Assembly: GCA_039881145.1 (NCBI GenBank)
Contig: JAYKKI010000037.1
Span: forward strand, 21,177,001 to 21,241,000
Length of the DNA stretch: 64,000 bases
Reading direction: 5' to 3'
DNA from: Druceiella hillmani
Taxonomy: Eukaryota > Arthropoda > Insecta > Lepidoptera > Hepialidae
Shown: positions 40,844 to 54,100 of the stretch, piece after piece
Layout: the number at the start of each line of letters is the position of its first letter
Position numbering within the stretch: the stretch's first letter is position 1
Made by a program: the position numbers and the translations under genes
The notes under the pieces: generated by a model
What the model was told of the DNA's origin: nothing
The model's database searches: none
The model's input: only the letters and a program-made list of their open reading frames with translations

Positions 40844-40863
40844 AAAACGTGTCGACACGTTTT
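40844..40863. repeat. perfect 20-bp palindrome
   Basis: AAAACGTGTCGACACGTTTT reads identically on both strands. It might be a dimeric protein-binding site or chance. Confidence 0.6.
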
Positions 40864-41205
40864 ATTACCGAACACTTGATGTTTGATACTGTTTCTCCGA
40901 ATTTGGTGTAAGTCTTCCTTTCAGAGTAAGTAGTCTATTTATTTATAAACTTTTATGTATAGTACATATGGCGGGCTTATTGCTACATGAGCAATCTCTT
41001 CCAGTCAACCATAACAATTTGTGTTGAAATTTAGTTAGTAGACTGTAAGATATTTTACAATGAAAATTATTTATAAAAATGTATAAGTAAAAAAATTCAA
41101 ACATACAAAAGTATAAGTAAAAAAAACTATTGACATGATTTGGGATGGGAAAGACAGGAAAGAAAAATTCGTGTTTAATAAAATAATAAGAATTTGAAAA
41201 GCGTT

Positions 41206-41272
41206 AATAATATCGGTCAGATAGGAACATCTTGCAGATCTTCCAAGATCTTCCTATCTGACCGATATTATT
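41206..41272. repeat. perfect hairpin, 22-bp arms, 23-nt loop
   Basis: The arms at 41206-41227 and 41251-41272 are exact reverse complements and include TCGGTCAGATAGGAA. The loop contains its own small palindrome (AGATCTT...AAGATCTT). Confidence 0.92.
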
Positions 41273-42068
41273 ATCTTCTTCCAGAGAAGAGAATAGTAAG
41301 AAACCCAAAGTCGGTCATAATAAAATACCTCTTTCTGGTTGATTGAAAAACTGAAAAATATTTCCAAATTTTTATTGTTTTATTAATTTTTATTTCAACT
41401 TGTGTAAATTAGCTTGTATTGCGTAGATTTTGTCAAATATAGTTTAGATGGAATTTTTAAAACTATTTATAATGTACTTCTATTAATGTTACAGAATATA
41501 ATATATGACAATTTTAGTGTGATATTTTCTATAACATGTTTTTAGTTTTATCCATATATTTTCGTTTAATTATTATTTTCATAATTAAATAAATATATCT
41601 GACCGAACCCAAAACTGCTATAAATCCTTCACGTCCGTGTGTACTTTCATCCGTTTGTCACATCCTTAGAGTTTTTATAATGTTAAAGTTACGTGGATAA
41701 AAATTTGCAAATTTATGTCAAAATAATTTTTTTATTTTGACAAGTATCTTCTCTGATTTGGAAGAAGATTGAAAATAATTTTTAAGCCTATATCATTTTC
41801 AAGGTTTTATTAAAAATGTCTTTTAAAAGAAAGTTTAGGCTCCACTTTTCATTTCTCAGCTCCGTTTAAGAATTAGTAATTTGCAATATACGCGCAAATA
41901 ACATATATGAGAATTATTGGAAGATCGAAATTATTTGTGTATCCATTAACCTTAAGTATTGAAAATGTTTTGTGGTATTTAATTTAAAAAATATGAAAGA
42001 TGAGTCGCATGAGCAACTCCAACTTCCGGAATGTCAAAGTCCATATTCATCTACCGCAGATTTTTATC
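41273..42068. other. non-coding stretch
   Basis: I see nothing in it. Confidence 0.55.
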
Positions 42069-42238
42069 GACACATACTCACACAAACACATACACATAGG
42101 TACACACACATATAGGCGCACGCTCACACCCATGCGCATGTGCACAGTTGCACCTGACCACAGGCACACACACATACACACACCCAAATGCACATGCACA
42201 TGGGCACACGAGCGTAAGCGCGCACACGCTCCTACACA
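42069..42238. repeat. degenerate (CA)n-rich minisatellite-like tract
   Basis: A 170-bp tract dominated by CACACA, GCACATGC and CACAT blocks. The Cys/Val- and His/Thr-rich frames on the two strands are composition artefacts. Confidence 0.85.
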
Positions 42239-45200
42239 TATTTTTTGTAAAATGACTACGGAAAAATAATTTATTAGTAGTCGAATAGGCACTTAAGTAA
42301 TTATTCTTAAATAATGCACTGAAAATTTAAAAAAATATAATGTTTAAATACACTGAAAAACTTAAAACCCATAGTCCTAATTTTAAATTAAAATATGGTA
42401 TTATCAAGAAATATATGGTAGACATAAAATAATAACACTTTGAATTGGAGAAAACGTTTTTTTTTTATTAAGCAGCTAATTTATATCCACAGAACGATCT
42501 AAGGCTTTTTAATACATAAATGTATCATCATTTCAGAATTTAAAAATTAATTTGCCTAATGCGTATATGATACAGAACCTTTTTGACGTTTTAAATTTTC
42601 CATTTATTTTCATCAATTACCAGAGTTTTCACACCGATACTTATTAAGAAAAATATCACAGAAACACCTACGTAAAAAACGAAAGTTTCATGCAAGTTGA
42701 TGTTCCGAATGCAAAACTTATAAAATTAATTCGAAATCTATTGAATCGACTTTTATCAAAATTATATTATATTACCTTCCGATTCCACTAAAACTAAAAT
42801 TCAGACAAAATGAAGCTATTAAAAAAAGATTTCTAATTAAATATAACTCTATTTTTAAAGTGTATTAAAACTAAATTTTATTTAATGGAATATTTCATTA
42901 AGCGATGTAAATCCATTTTACATAAATAAACCAAGAGTTGCATTAACGAAAGATTTATCTAATTGTTTGTATAACAATTACGATCAAGATAAAATTGAAA
43001 CCTAAAAATACATATAGTTTTCACAGAAACTTAATTTGACTTATTTTCCGCTAGGAAATTTATCAAGAAAGTTTTTTAAAAACATATACGCTATTTTGAT
43101 TCGGAATTTATACTGTTTAGAGATAAAAGAGTTTATTTATAATAATCGATACTCGTGTTTTCCGCAAATACGTAATTACCTAAACCAAATTATGCTGTAT
43201 CCATATTTGATTATGTTGCGTCCCAGGCTTTAAATCGTATTGTAAAATATAAACCAACAATGGTTTTAAACATTAATTAACAATTTGTAAATACATTACT
43301 TATAAACACACGAAAAATTAAAAAGAAGTTAGTTCAATGTCAGGTTTCAAGTGTCGTTCCACAAACGATCCCTCTACATATTAAATCTAGTTGTATATAA
43401 TATGATAGTGTTGAAAAAATAGAAGCTATAGGATGTATATATTTGTGGATATTAGGGAAATTGGTTTGATTAGTTCACAGTTGACACAAATATGTTTAGG
43501 TGGTGCTTTAAGTACCACCTACCTACGCTTTACCAAAATCCTGTTTTCAGTCCAAAATCCTGTTTTAGCTTTTTAATTTATTTCCATATCATATATTTTT
43601 ATTGATCTAAAAATATCATTACATAGTATGGAATAGTTGTAATTTAATAAGATATTTACAAGTTCAAGTAGGTCAATTAACATGTATCAAAAAAGGCATT
43701 TAGGATAATAATATATACAGACAGATAATTACGCTGTAATTCTTCTAAGCCAAAACTATGTAAAAGCATAATAAAAAATCCATGTAAAAGCTTTACCACA
43801 ATATTTTTATTATCAATCAAAGATTTCGTATCTTTATAATTGAAACGAAGATGATTTACGAAAATTAGGGAAATTAGTAAGTTATTAAAATGCAGTTTAA
43901 CATATGCGTTGGACTTCGTCACTTTACGTAACTAGAGTGGTTTGAATTAGTGGGGAAAAAAAATGAATTTTCAATTCAATAAGTGGAAATTAAATAAGTG
44001 GAATCGAAAACAAAAGAGGTAATCAATTTCAATCAAAATTCATGCGAACGGTTGTTCGTAATAAAGTTTTTTTAAATAAAATATTGGAGTATATGGTGGC
44101 ACCTGTAATCTTTTTTATATTTGAGTCATATAGCAAATAGTATTTGTTTAATCGCGTTATGCGTATAATTCTTTTTGTATTAATTTTGTGGATATGCTCT
44201 GGCGGTTAAGGTGGGAAGGACGGTATTTGAACAGAAACAAAAATATTGTATGAGATTTTGTTATTGATGAAATTCAGCTTGCAGTTAGACTCATTTAGTT
44301 TAACTTATTCAATATTGATAGCTTCAAAAATAGTTAATAGCTTAAGGTTTTTAGACAGAAACTAGGTTTAGTAATTACGACACCTTAAAGTGTACATCAT
44401 TTTGGAAAAAAATATATTTTACCACCTTTCATTCATTATTTTCAATAATTAGCACTAACATTTTCTATATTTAAATAATAGGATGTAATATATTAAATAA
44501 ATATTAAATTTTTCACACTTATGTTGTAACATTTTTGTTAATTAATCTTCTACAAAATTAAAGTTTTGAGATTAAAATATAGAATTAGGGCTGATTAAGT
44601 CAATCAAAAATACAAACGAACCAAAATTAATTAAACAATTTTCATTAGAGTTTTTATGTAACCAATCGAGCTTGAAAATACTTTACCTGTGACAGCATCT
44701 TTGAAAAGTTTGAAGCAAATCCTGCAGAATGCCGGCATATGCTTACATGAGTTGAAATATTATATATACGTCTGGTCAAATTCAAGAATTGGCTATATTA
44801 AACTACCGTTTTTATTAAAAAATTAACTCTCCCTGATTCTACCTATGTGAATAAATCCAGGGAATAATCAAAACATACAAGTAAATACAATCCACAAACC
44901 ATAAAGTTAGTTAGGAAAAAGAAAACCTAAGTGATCACCGCTAAAAATTATCTTGTCTTTAAAAACCTATTGTTTATAAAATAATAATTCAAAATAAACA
45001 CAATTCTGTCTTATGTTTAAAAGAAAATCGGTCATTGTCCGACTTCCTTTTGAGGGACGAAGTAAATAGACTAAGATTTTATATAAATCTATACATATAT
45101 ATCTATAAAATATTTTCATATTTAAAAAAATTCTTATTTAAAAAATTACATATAAACGTGCATATTAAAAAATTCCATATAAACTCCTTCTATATCCTCC

Positions 45201-46039
45201 GTTCCGGGAACTTGTTGAATCCACATCGTAAATATCAGTTTTCTTAAATAATCGGATCAATATTTGAAAGTTTTGTTATGATATACTTTTAAAGAATATA
45301 TATAATCTTCATATCTTATTTTTCTCAAGTTTTTTATATATCCCATATTCCATGTATTGAAAAATTAATATTATAATAAAATATTGACAAATTAATATAT
45401 TAAAAATAGATCTTTAACCATTTTATTTTTTTTTTGAAGAAATAGAGATGGTTGCGATTGACTAAACCATCGTTATTATAGTCGAATTTTTATATTAATG
45501 TATTGTTATTAATTGAATAGGATACTAAAACGGGTACATTATAAATTCACGGAATTAGATTAACATGTGATTAAATACATTAGTTATAAAATTTTCCTCG
45601 GAATACTATCGACTTATGAAAATATTTTCTTTGGCTTTGTAGAAATTATAATTTATAAATGCCTAGCAGGCATAAAGCCTACGATATTTGAGGCATTTCC
45701 AAATTTATACTAGCCAACATTTGTAAAAGCAGGCGCATAGCTAATCTGACTTAATATTTTAGTAAACGGGAATAGTTTAACATTTATTAGTTGTAGTAAG
45801 CGGTATCGAAGAATTTTCATTATTATTATTACTCTAGAGAAGCGCTGTTATATTAGGTAAACTCCGTTAGAATAACTGATTGACGGAACGCTATTCATGT
45901 TAATACAAATGTATGTAATATGTGCTCAACTAGACGTTAATACATTAGAAACTTACACTCATTCATTCACTTAGATTGCATTAAATTATTTTATTTAGAA
46001 ATTCATTAGTGCATACTTAGGATATTTTTCCTGTAAAAT
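42239..46039. other. AT-rich non-coding stretch
   Basis: No gene is recognised. At about 43541-43580 there is a tandem duplication of CCAAAATCCTGTTTT (period 20), preceded by a 7-bp-arm hairpin at 43498-43520. Frames at 43036-43233, 43677-43922 and 45035-45247 are unsupported. Confidence 0.5.
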
Positions 46040-46205
46040 CAACAGTCTGTCTCCGTTCACTGATATTAACAGTCCTCTCTCGATGCGCGGACAATTTGGA
46101 AATATAATACCCCTAACCGCCACGCTCTTCAAGTGGCTTGAGGATTGCAGTGTGGAGCTTCTCATTCCAGTGGCGCCGTCACTGGTTCATGGGACATTAA
46201 CTACG
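46040..46205. other. GC-rich island, open on both strands
   Basis: This segment is close to 50% GC in a 70% AT region. On the plus strand a frame without an early ATG runs through INSPLSMRGQFGNIIPLTAT. On the minus strand another frame runs through MRSSTLQSSSHLKSVAVRGI. Both are free of stops over more than 45 codons, so neither is proven. No known family is recognised. It may be a small inserted sequence, an exon or a conserved non-coding element. Confidence 0.35.
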
Positions 46206-46669
46206 CGATTCAAAATAATATAACATTTTGTGTCTTATTAAAATAAAGTGATTCAAGAAATGCCTCGAATAAATATAAAATTTCATTTGGATAAATTTAT
46301 ATTAAGTTTAGATGAAAGTAAATAAAATAGGCATATTAAATAGTACTATATAACTTTCATTGAAAATCCGGCAGTCTTTTGCAATACCGAGCACTTAAAA
46401 GTTCTCTCCTTCGAAAGTTAAAAAATAAATGATTTTTGTAAATCGGATTTTTATTTTACATTAAAATTAATCCAATAATTTTGCTGTTTACTTTTTGCAT
46501 GTTTAGAACGTTTTAAATAATATTTAATGCGGGAAAATTTATTAAAATATAGCACGATTCGTAATCATATATTGTAATCGATGCAGGAAGAAAGTTGTCC
46601 ATTTTCTGTGTATATTAAATCTGGAATTGTTAATTAATAAAAATACTTTTTTTATATTCTATTTATATC

Positions 46670-46670
<1 letters not shown>
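46206..46670. other. non-coding stretch
   Basis: I see nothing in it. Confidence 0.55.

Positions 46671-46710
<40 letters not shown>
46671..46710. repeat. (TA)n microsatellite
   Basis: A pure TA run of about 19 units. Confidence 0.95.
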
Positions 46711-46711
<1 letters not shown>

Positions 46712-47043
46712 TTTTTCATTTTTATACAAAAATTGTAACGATTGTGCAAAGAAATAACTCCGTTTTTGAAAAAAACTGAAATTATTTTTCGGCAACATAT
46801 AGCACCAAACTTTTTACATTCAATAATATTTACTAATGTAGACACCAAAATTTAAATAAATTGTTTCAAGTTGTTAATTGTAAAAAAAGAAGAAATTCTC
46901 ACTATTTCTTTGGTTTATCTGCAGTGTATAATAATAAGTGAAAAAAAAATAAAAATTAAGTAAATTAATTTTGTTTAATTAATTAATTACATTTCTTTTT
47001 ATTTGTCATGCAAACTCGAACAAACTTTTAATAATAAAAATAT

Positions 47044-47372
47044 TTATTTCAGAGAGTAAAGCTCTTTATTGCCAGCGGGTCCTATGTGAATTCCCAAATA
47101 TCCTTCTTTATGATTTTCAAACGATTCTGCGTAATCATCAGTACCTCCTTTTTTATCCTTAAAACCACAAGCTTGTCGGTAAATACTTTTAATTAAATCT
47201 AATACATTTCTATTGTATCTGATATTTCACCCTACAGGGACACGAAAGGGCTTTTATTGCAGGTATCAACACCACATACTTTTAAGTGGTCACAAGTTCT
47301 TCTTTGCTCTACATTCCTTTTTTTCTCTAGATATTTTCCTGTACAAATAATGCAACACGGACTTCGTAGCAT
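47044..47372 (-). pseudogene. decayed coding-like segment, family unknown
   Basis: Two adjacent minus-strand frames look coding. The upstream one (47372 down to 47232) starts MLRSPCCIICTGKYLEKKRN and continues VEQRRTCDHLKVCGVDTCNK to a stop, with seven cysteines. The downstream one (47226 down to 47044) contains RQACGFKDKKGGTDDYAESF, then ENHKEGYLGIHIGPAGNKEL, ending YSLK and a stop. Both have balanced amino-acid use quite unlike the AT-driven frames elsewhere. They are in different frames and are separated by a stop, as expected for a frameshifted gene relic or for two exons read without the correct splice. I do not recognise the family. The cysteine spacing of the first part could suit a small secreted or zinc-binding protein, but that is a guess. 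Confidence 0.4.
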
Positions 47373-48286
47373 TACATATATGCTATTCTATTGAGGTATA
47401 TATTGATAACTTTTAACCAACATATATAAGACGAAGAAAATATTAATAAGTACCTTCTCGACTAATGCAGAAAAGTCTCGTCATAAATACTGTTTTTTTA
47501 GTATTATAAGTGTGTTTACTACATGTAAAGATAAAAACTCCACCACTAAGGAAACCGTAAAGATTTATGTTAGTAGATAACAGTGCAATAGAGAGTATAC
47601 GTTTTTTCAGTTTTACTGTCGTTTAACCGTGAAATTTTGGTTTTTGCGGTTTTGATAAACATTTTGAACATTTATTACTTTCTATCGGATATGATCTCTA
47701 TTTTAATACATCTTAAATAACCGACATTCAATTTAAAATAGATTTTCTTCAATAAAAAAATCGCATCACGACTTCGAAGTATGTATGTATTAGCTATTGG
47801 TACTTACCGGAATTCTCCAAATAATAAAACCAGTTATATACTATGTGCAGACAATTCAACTCTATTTTACTCAACATAATTTCATAAATACAAGCATAGT
47901 AAAAATTGCTACACCTCAGCAAATTTCTTTCTGGAGGTTAATATTTACCAAGATTGATATATGTACTTCAAAGTCGGCAGTATATACAGGTATACTCCGC
48001 GACAAAATTAAAAAAATATAAACGACGGGCAAGAACTAAAACATTTAACTTACGTCAATTTTAAATATATTCCTTCAATGGATATCAAATTTTTCTTACG
48101 TTTCGTTGTGAAAAACGTTTCGTATAAATATGAACTTTAATTGTTCTGGAGACATATTTCAATAATATAAGCACATTAATACCAAACAAATTTCATCATA
48201 AATAATTTTAAATTATGTGTCACATTACTCCTTATTCAATTATTTAACTACCGGAACATGTGGTTAATTACTTCTTATTAAACCCA
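47373..48286. other. AT-rich non-coding stretch
   Basis: Nothing is supported here. The plus-strand frame at 47797-48021 has no motif. Confidence 0.5.
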
Positions 48287-48355
48287 ATATATGATCCGAT
48301 ATTATATTCACCATAAATATTTACTTTATGGTGAATATAATATCGGATCATATAT
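48287..48355. repeat. perfect hairpin, 31-bp arms, 7-nt loop
   Basis: The arms at 48287-48317 and 48325-48355 are exact reverse complements and contain GATCCGATATTATATTCACC. The loop is TATTTAC. A perfect 31-bp match implies a recent origin or selection on pairing. Confidence 0.95.
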
Positions 48356-49846
48356 GTTAACAAAGTCGATATTATCCAAAACTTGGATATGTCAGATAAT
48401 GATGACAGAATAATTTTTTCGGCTAATAACGCTAGCGTGTACATAATATGAGAATGGTTTCGAATATAAATGCGAATCGACCGCGGACGCTCATTCGCGC
48501 CATCACTTTTCATGATTGATTCTTTGATGAGAGAATATGAGGTTTTTCCGATTGCAGGTGACTTATACCCCGGCATGCTTTGTGATGTTTATTACTGAAA
48601 ATATTTAAACTGTTTTTCTTTTATTTGTGATTGTGATGTCGCTATAATATTTGATGTACAACGATATATTTAGAAAAACTTTTCTTTTAAATATATTTGG
48701 GGAAGTGTTTTTTTAATCTGATATATTAAGAAAGAAGAAACAATTTTTTTATCGAAAGTTTTACGCGACAAAGATTTTAAAAATATTTAAAGCAGTTATT
48801 CAAAACAAAATTTCATTTTTCTTTTCATAATGTACACAAAAATTGGTTGAAAATAATTATAGGAAACTACCAAATGAAAATTTACCCATCAGTGTAAACT
48901 CTAGACTACCCAACACACAACATGTTTATGCAATTTTCGTTTTTATTTCGCAATTTTTAAATACTTTTAATGTAACACAAACGATTTCTACCAAATATTT
49001 AAGTCCAACTTTTTGTGGACAATTTTATTGTCGCTTATTACATTTTCTCCTAAAAGTGAAATGCGCAGTGTCTGAAGTAAACTTATTCATAAATTAAACT
49101 AGGACTAGATAGAATAAAATAAAATTGTAATTAAACGATGCTGATAATACGTCATCCTAGAATGTATGTTGAAATATGCGCATATTTATTTTTCACAAAC
49201 TGCCGTATTTCACAAAAAAATATTTTTTACTTTTCTTTTTTTTTCCTGTTCTCATTTAAGCGTAATTGCAATACATGAAAAAATTCCTTTATTTAAACTT
49301 TTAGTTAAGCATTTCCGGACAATTTTTAAATATTATATTACTTTTATATTAACTGTCATTTTATACCAAAATGGATTAATATTACGATAAATATCACGAA
49401 ACATGACAAAATTATCATTCATACATTTAATATGTATATAAGGATACAATAACCGTCTTTAAATTTTATTTATAAACTAAATATATTAATTCCACATTCA
49501 ACCAATAAAATATATAGGAAGATCAAATAATTTCGTGTTTAATCAATGTTGGCAACTCAAATTTTAGTGCTTGTAACGAATTGATTAAATATGTATCTAG
49601 CGTAGATACAGGGCAAAGTCTCTGCAGAATATGATTGAAAAATATCCTGACTAATTACTACTTCCATATTAGAGATTGTATTCGTCACTATGGTAGAATG
49701 AGTCATTTTTTTATGAATAAATGCCTATAGTTCGTAAAAATTTATTAATATCTTATACGTAATTCAGATACGATCTGAAGTTAGTGACTAGTGAGTCAGA
49801 TTTAATCAATAACTGTGGATAAACCTGGCACTAGTTTTACTGTTAT
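48356..49846. other. non-coding stretch
   Basis: A minus-strand frame (48268-48576) includes a GC-richer, balanced part (about 48440-48570, SPAIGKTSYSLIKESIMKSD). It runs through the hairpin and matches no family. The remainder is AT-rich without features. Confidence 0.4.
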
Positions 49847-50161
<315 letters not shown>

Positions 50162-50179
50162 TCTCTTTTTCATATTAAA

Positions 50180-51135
50180 ATCCTAATTATCAAACCGGGG
50201 AATCTTATCCTAACTGATAATATAATCTAAACTAATATTAAAAGGCACAAAGGCGAATTAAATTATCCTTCCTTCACTTCATATCCGAATTACTGATCAA
50301 TGTGATTTTTTTGCGGAGCGATAACTAAGAAATGGCATAGGCTACTTTCCAACCCGGGAAACCTCGTCTTGATTAATAATACGATCCCGATTAATATTAA
50401 AAATATAATGTGTATTTGCTTGTGATTCTGTTGTATCGTAACCGAGCAACCGACGGATGTGATTTTTTTAAAAGGATAGTTGGCGGGCACGAAAATAATA
50501 TAGGTAATTTTTTATCACGGAAAATGTAATTCCTTTGGAAAACTTTTTATTTAAAACAAAAAAAAGTACACATAGAGAATAACAAAGCGACGTTTCAACG
50601 AAATAGTGGATAGACGTGACATTTTGAAATGCTACATACGCAATATAAGGTAGCAACGGAGCGACTTTCTTTAAACCCTAATTTAGAAGAAAATATTTTT
50701 GTTTTCATTATTATTTCTACTTTAATATCACGAAAATTAAAATTAAATCCCTTTATTGTTTCCACATACTGCTGCATAGTTTAATATCTCCCTATAATTA
50801 TTTAACTATAACCACGTGAGCGAATCCGCGGGTGAAAGTTAATAATTATAGATAAAATGAATTCTTGTTTTATGCGTGTTGTGTATCAACTTTGAATTAC
50901 TTAGTTTTATTTTGGAATGTTATCTTGGTAGAATTTTTTTCAAAAACTTGTATTGGGGTTTCGTCACTTTACACGTATCCGACACTAAAATTAAAATTAA
51001 CAAGCGAATAGCCAAAATAATTCAAATACTTCCTAAGAGTTTGCTTACTAATATAATTTATTAAAACGAATAAGTAAAAAGCATTAAATAGTCGAATAAA
51101 TAAAATGAAATCGAAGTAATAATAATAAGACAAGG
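50180..51135 (+). mobile_element. retroposon-like repeat, copy 2
   Basis: Homologous to 37690-38470. The first part holds two diverged tandem versions of the same ~180-bp module (about 50190-50350 and 50351-50520). Each has a CCGGGGAA/CCCGGGAA motif, an ACTAATATTAAAA-like stretch, a GATGTGATTTTTTT-type block and an ATAGGCTACTTT-like block. The middle part (50523-50720) matches 38016-38190. A segment GAGCGAATCCGCGGGTGAAAG (50817-50837) resembles the 3' signature of RTE-like retroposons and derived SINEs in insects. The end (51060-51135) matches 38400-38465. No reverse transcriptase is present. Confidence 0.6.
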
Positions 51136-54100
51136 ACACAGAAAAATAATAATATTTGTAAATGGTTGCCATGCTTTTTGAACGATTGAAGGTTTTATGA
51201 ATAAATACATATATTATTATCGAAAATTCAACAAATGTATCAGCACAAAAAGGCCAAAATAAGGGCATCGGGATAAATAAAAATGCAAATGGAAAACATA
51301 TCAAAATGTAAAATTTCACAGTTAAACTGACAGCGAATGTTTATGAATTGACGTCAATATTATCACGAGGGTACCAATAAATCAAACCTTCAGAAGAATA
51401 TTTTTATAACTGTCTCAAATTACAAAATCATTAAAAATTTTAAAGTTAAAAGTAAAAGACATTTTTTTTCATTTAAATTAAATATTCCCACTGCGCCAAT
51501 CATAGAATTTCCTTATTTGCAAACAAAAAACACTTTTAAAGTTTGAAGATACTTAGTGATATGGGAAAATACTAACTACAATTAGCTTAAGAACCCTTCG
51601 TCTCAAAATAAACGAATTTCCTACGGAACAAATTTCCGAAATACAACTAACTTATAGCTTTAAAACTCCTGTAGGCTTTTTTATTACGTCCACAGAAATA
51701 TATCCATAATTTGTTAAAACCAAATGGAATTTAAAATTCAAAGTACATGTAGGCACTATTGTTACTAAGTGATTCAATTAGTTACTTAATAAAATGTTAT
51801 CAAATTTTACATTTGTATTTCTCTCTTAAAAAAACGATAAAATAACAATGGTTATCTTTAGAAAATAACCTTTTTTTCGTTTCAAAAATAGCTTTGCTAC
51901 GCACCTAAATGTTTAATTGTTGCATTGTCTAGCTTGTTTCAAACATTTAATAGTTGCAAAAGTCACCACAACTTAAATGTTTTACTTTTAATTTACTATT
52001 TTTATATCTCAATTTAAAAATAATCGTCCCTGTGAAAACTTAATCTATGTTATATTCATTACTAAACTTTTCTATGGCACGTTTGCAATATTTCAGAGTA
52101 AAATTTACACAACAATACAATGAAACACGGCTTTGACCGAATCTACATTTTATTTCAGAATTTCGTAAAGGCAATAATAGCTTAATTTTTTGTTTACTAT
52201 GTTAAATTATTGCTTATTTTTTTTATTTGCTATAGATTTAAATAATGTTTTGTTTAAGAAAAACGATTATTTCAAAACTGTTTTCATTTTTTGACGCTTT
52301 CCGATATCAAAATTTTACCATGTGATATTGTTACTACTTCATTATAAGGAAAAATTACTTTTAATAAGAAACATAAATTTGTAATATTTGCTTTAAATTT
52401 TATTACCTTATTCATCCAAATCAGGTAAATTTTTATTTAATATTTCCGGAACTCTGGATATTTTATTTATGAAATTTAAAATGAATCGTGGCCTTTACAC
52501 GCTTGTGTGAAAATTTATAATCAGATACATAAAACAACTTATTGTTGGAGTATCATGACCCAAATACACTGGCTCCAAATGGTTCCTATAAATAAAACGT
52601 GGCATGCATACGGTTGTCGAGAATTTTCCTGCTCGCTACCGCGCTCTTCCATGTTAAATAAAGGTTCTATACAACATTCATGTTATTGACGTAGTAATAG
52701 CACATTTCTGGTTACTTAATTGTAGCAATATATCTTCAATAATAAAATTAAAGAATTATTCAATTAGTTTTTAAAAAATACTGTCATACTCTTGATAGTA
52801 TTATTATTTCAGTCAATGAACTATTCTATGAATGAAGATCAACTTTCAGGATAATTAATGTTTTGTCATGTAAAATGTGATGAAAAAATTACGTCTAGAA
52901 TCTTTAAGTGTGGCAGCTAATTCTTTTAAAATTTCGTTTTGGTCAATTTTTTTCTAGATATTTATGAACCTTGGTATATTCGAAGGTAATAACATTCTGC
53001 ATCACTCGTCCATCATTCACTTATAATATATTTAACTAGCTTTGATAAAACATGATATATAAATCGTGTTCTTCTTATGAAAGCAAATAATTGCTAGTTG
53101 GTTGTTCGGATCCAAAAATACAGAGAAGTTTAAAGCTTTAGTGTCATTCATGTTTCACTTTTTGTTTGTTTAACTTTGTGTTAAAAGGAAGACAAAGTAT
53201 ATTATCTTGTATTAGCATCATCGAAGCAAAGAAAACTGGAATATTGCTAAATCTATTCATTACTTTTATTGCTTGATTTAATAAATTCGAAATAAATTTA
53301 AATAAATCATATCATTCGAATGTGGTCACATCTTTTAAGAAAATGTTTTTCCTTAAATTTAACTTTGTATTCTTTATATACTTTTTTGATATCTTTATTA
53401 TTAAGGTAGATAATACTATCGACGATGTGTGGAAAAGAAAAAAAGATATGCAAATATTTTTAAAATAAGCAATGTTACCATTAATATTTGTTCTCCGCTA
53501 TTTTGCCTTACAATTTTATTTCATGGTTTTGACTGTGTAGAAGTCGATTTTATATTATTTTATTATTTAATAGCATAGCGTTCTATGGGAGATGTTGACT
53601 ACTAAGTATTATCCACATTCACTTCCATTGACTTGACATTTTTGTTATGTTCCACTAAATATTCAATGGAACTTTCATCATCCGAATATTTCTTTTCGTT
53701 ACTTTTGTGACATTTTGTTTTCCCACTTACCATGAAATCAATTTTTTGTATCTGAGCCCAAATCTTCTTGCAATGATTTCCGTATATTATTCTTTCTCAA
53801 AAGTTTTAATAATTTTCCATCTTTGATATAAAGAAGCCAAAAACATTAGTTGTACGGATAATATTGACAACTAGTTTATTTTTAGTAATTCATTAATATG
53901 AGCAGTAAATTTTGCTAGTAAACTGCACAGAAAATATATCCATGCTGTGTCCGGTTACAAATAAAATTTAAAAATTTCATATGTATATAACTCGAGGACA
54001 AGTAATATTGATAAATAGTGTAAAACAAGCAATACATATTTCAATATAAAGGATGAACTTTCTAGCAAGCTATTTCATTAATATTTGTATACCCTTAAAA

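Noticed and set aside
42000..42292. His/Thr-rich and Cys/Val-rich frames
   Set aside because: Composition artefacts of the CA-rich tract.
48268..48576. 102-codon minus-strand frame with a balanced first half
   Set aside because: It passes straight through a perfect hairpin, and the second half is AT-driven. A weak resemblance of the first half to a winged-helix protein is not convincing.
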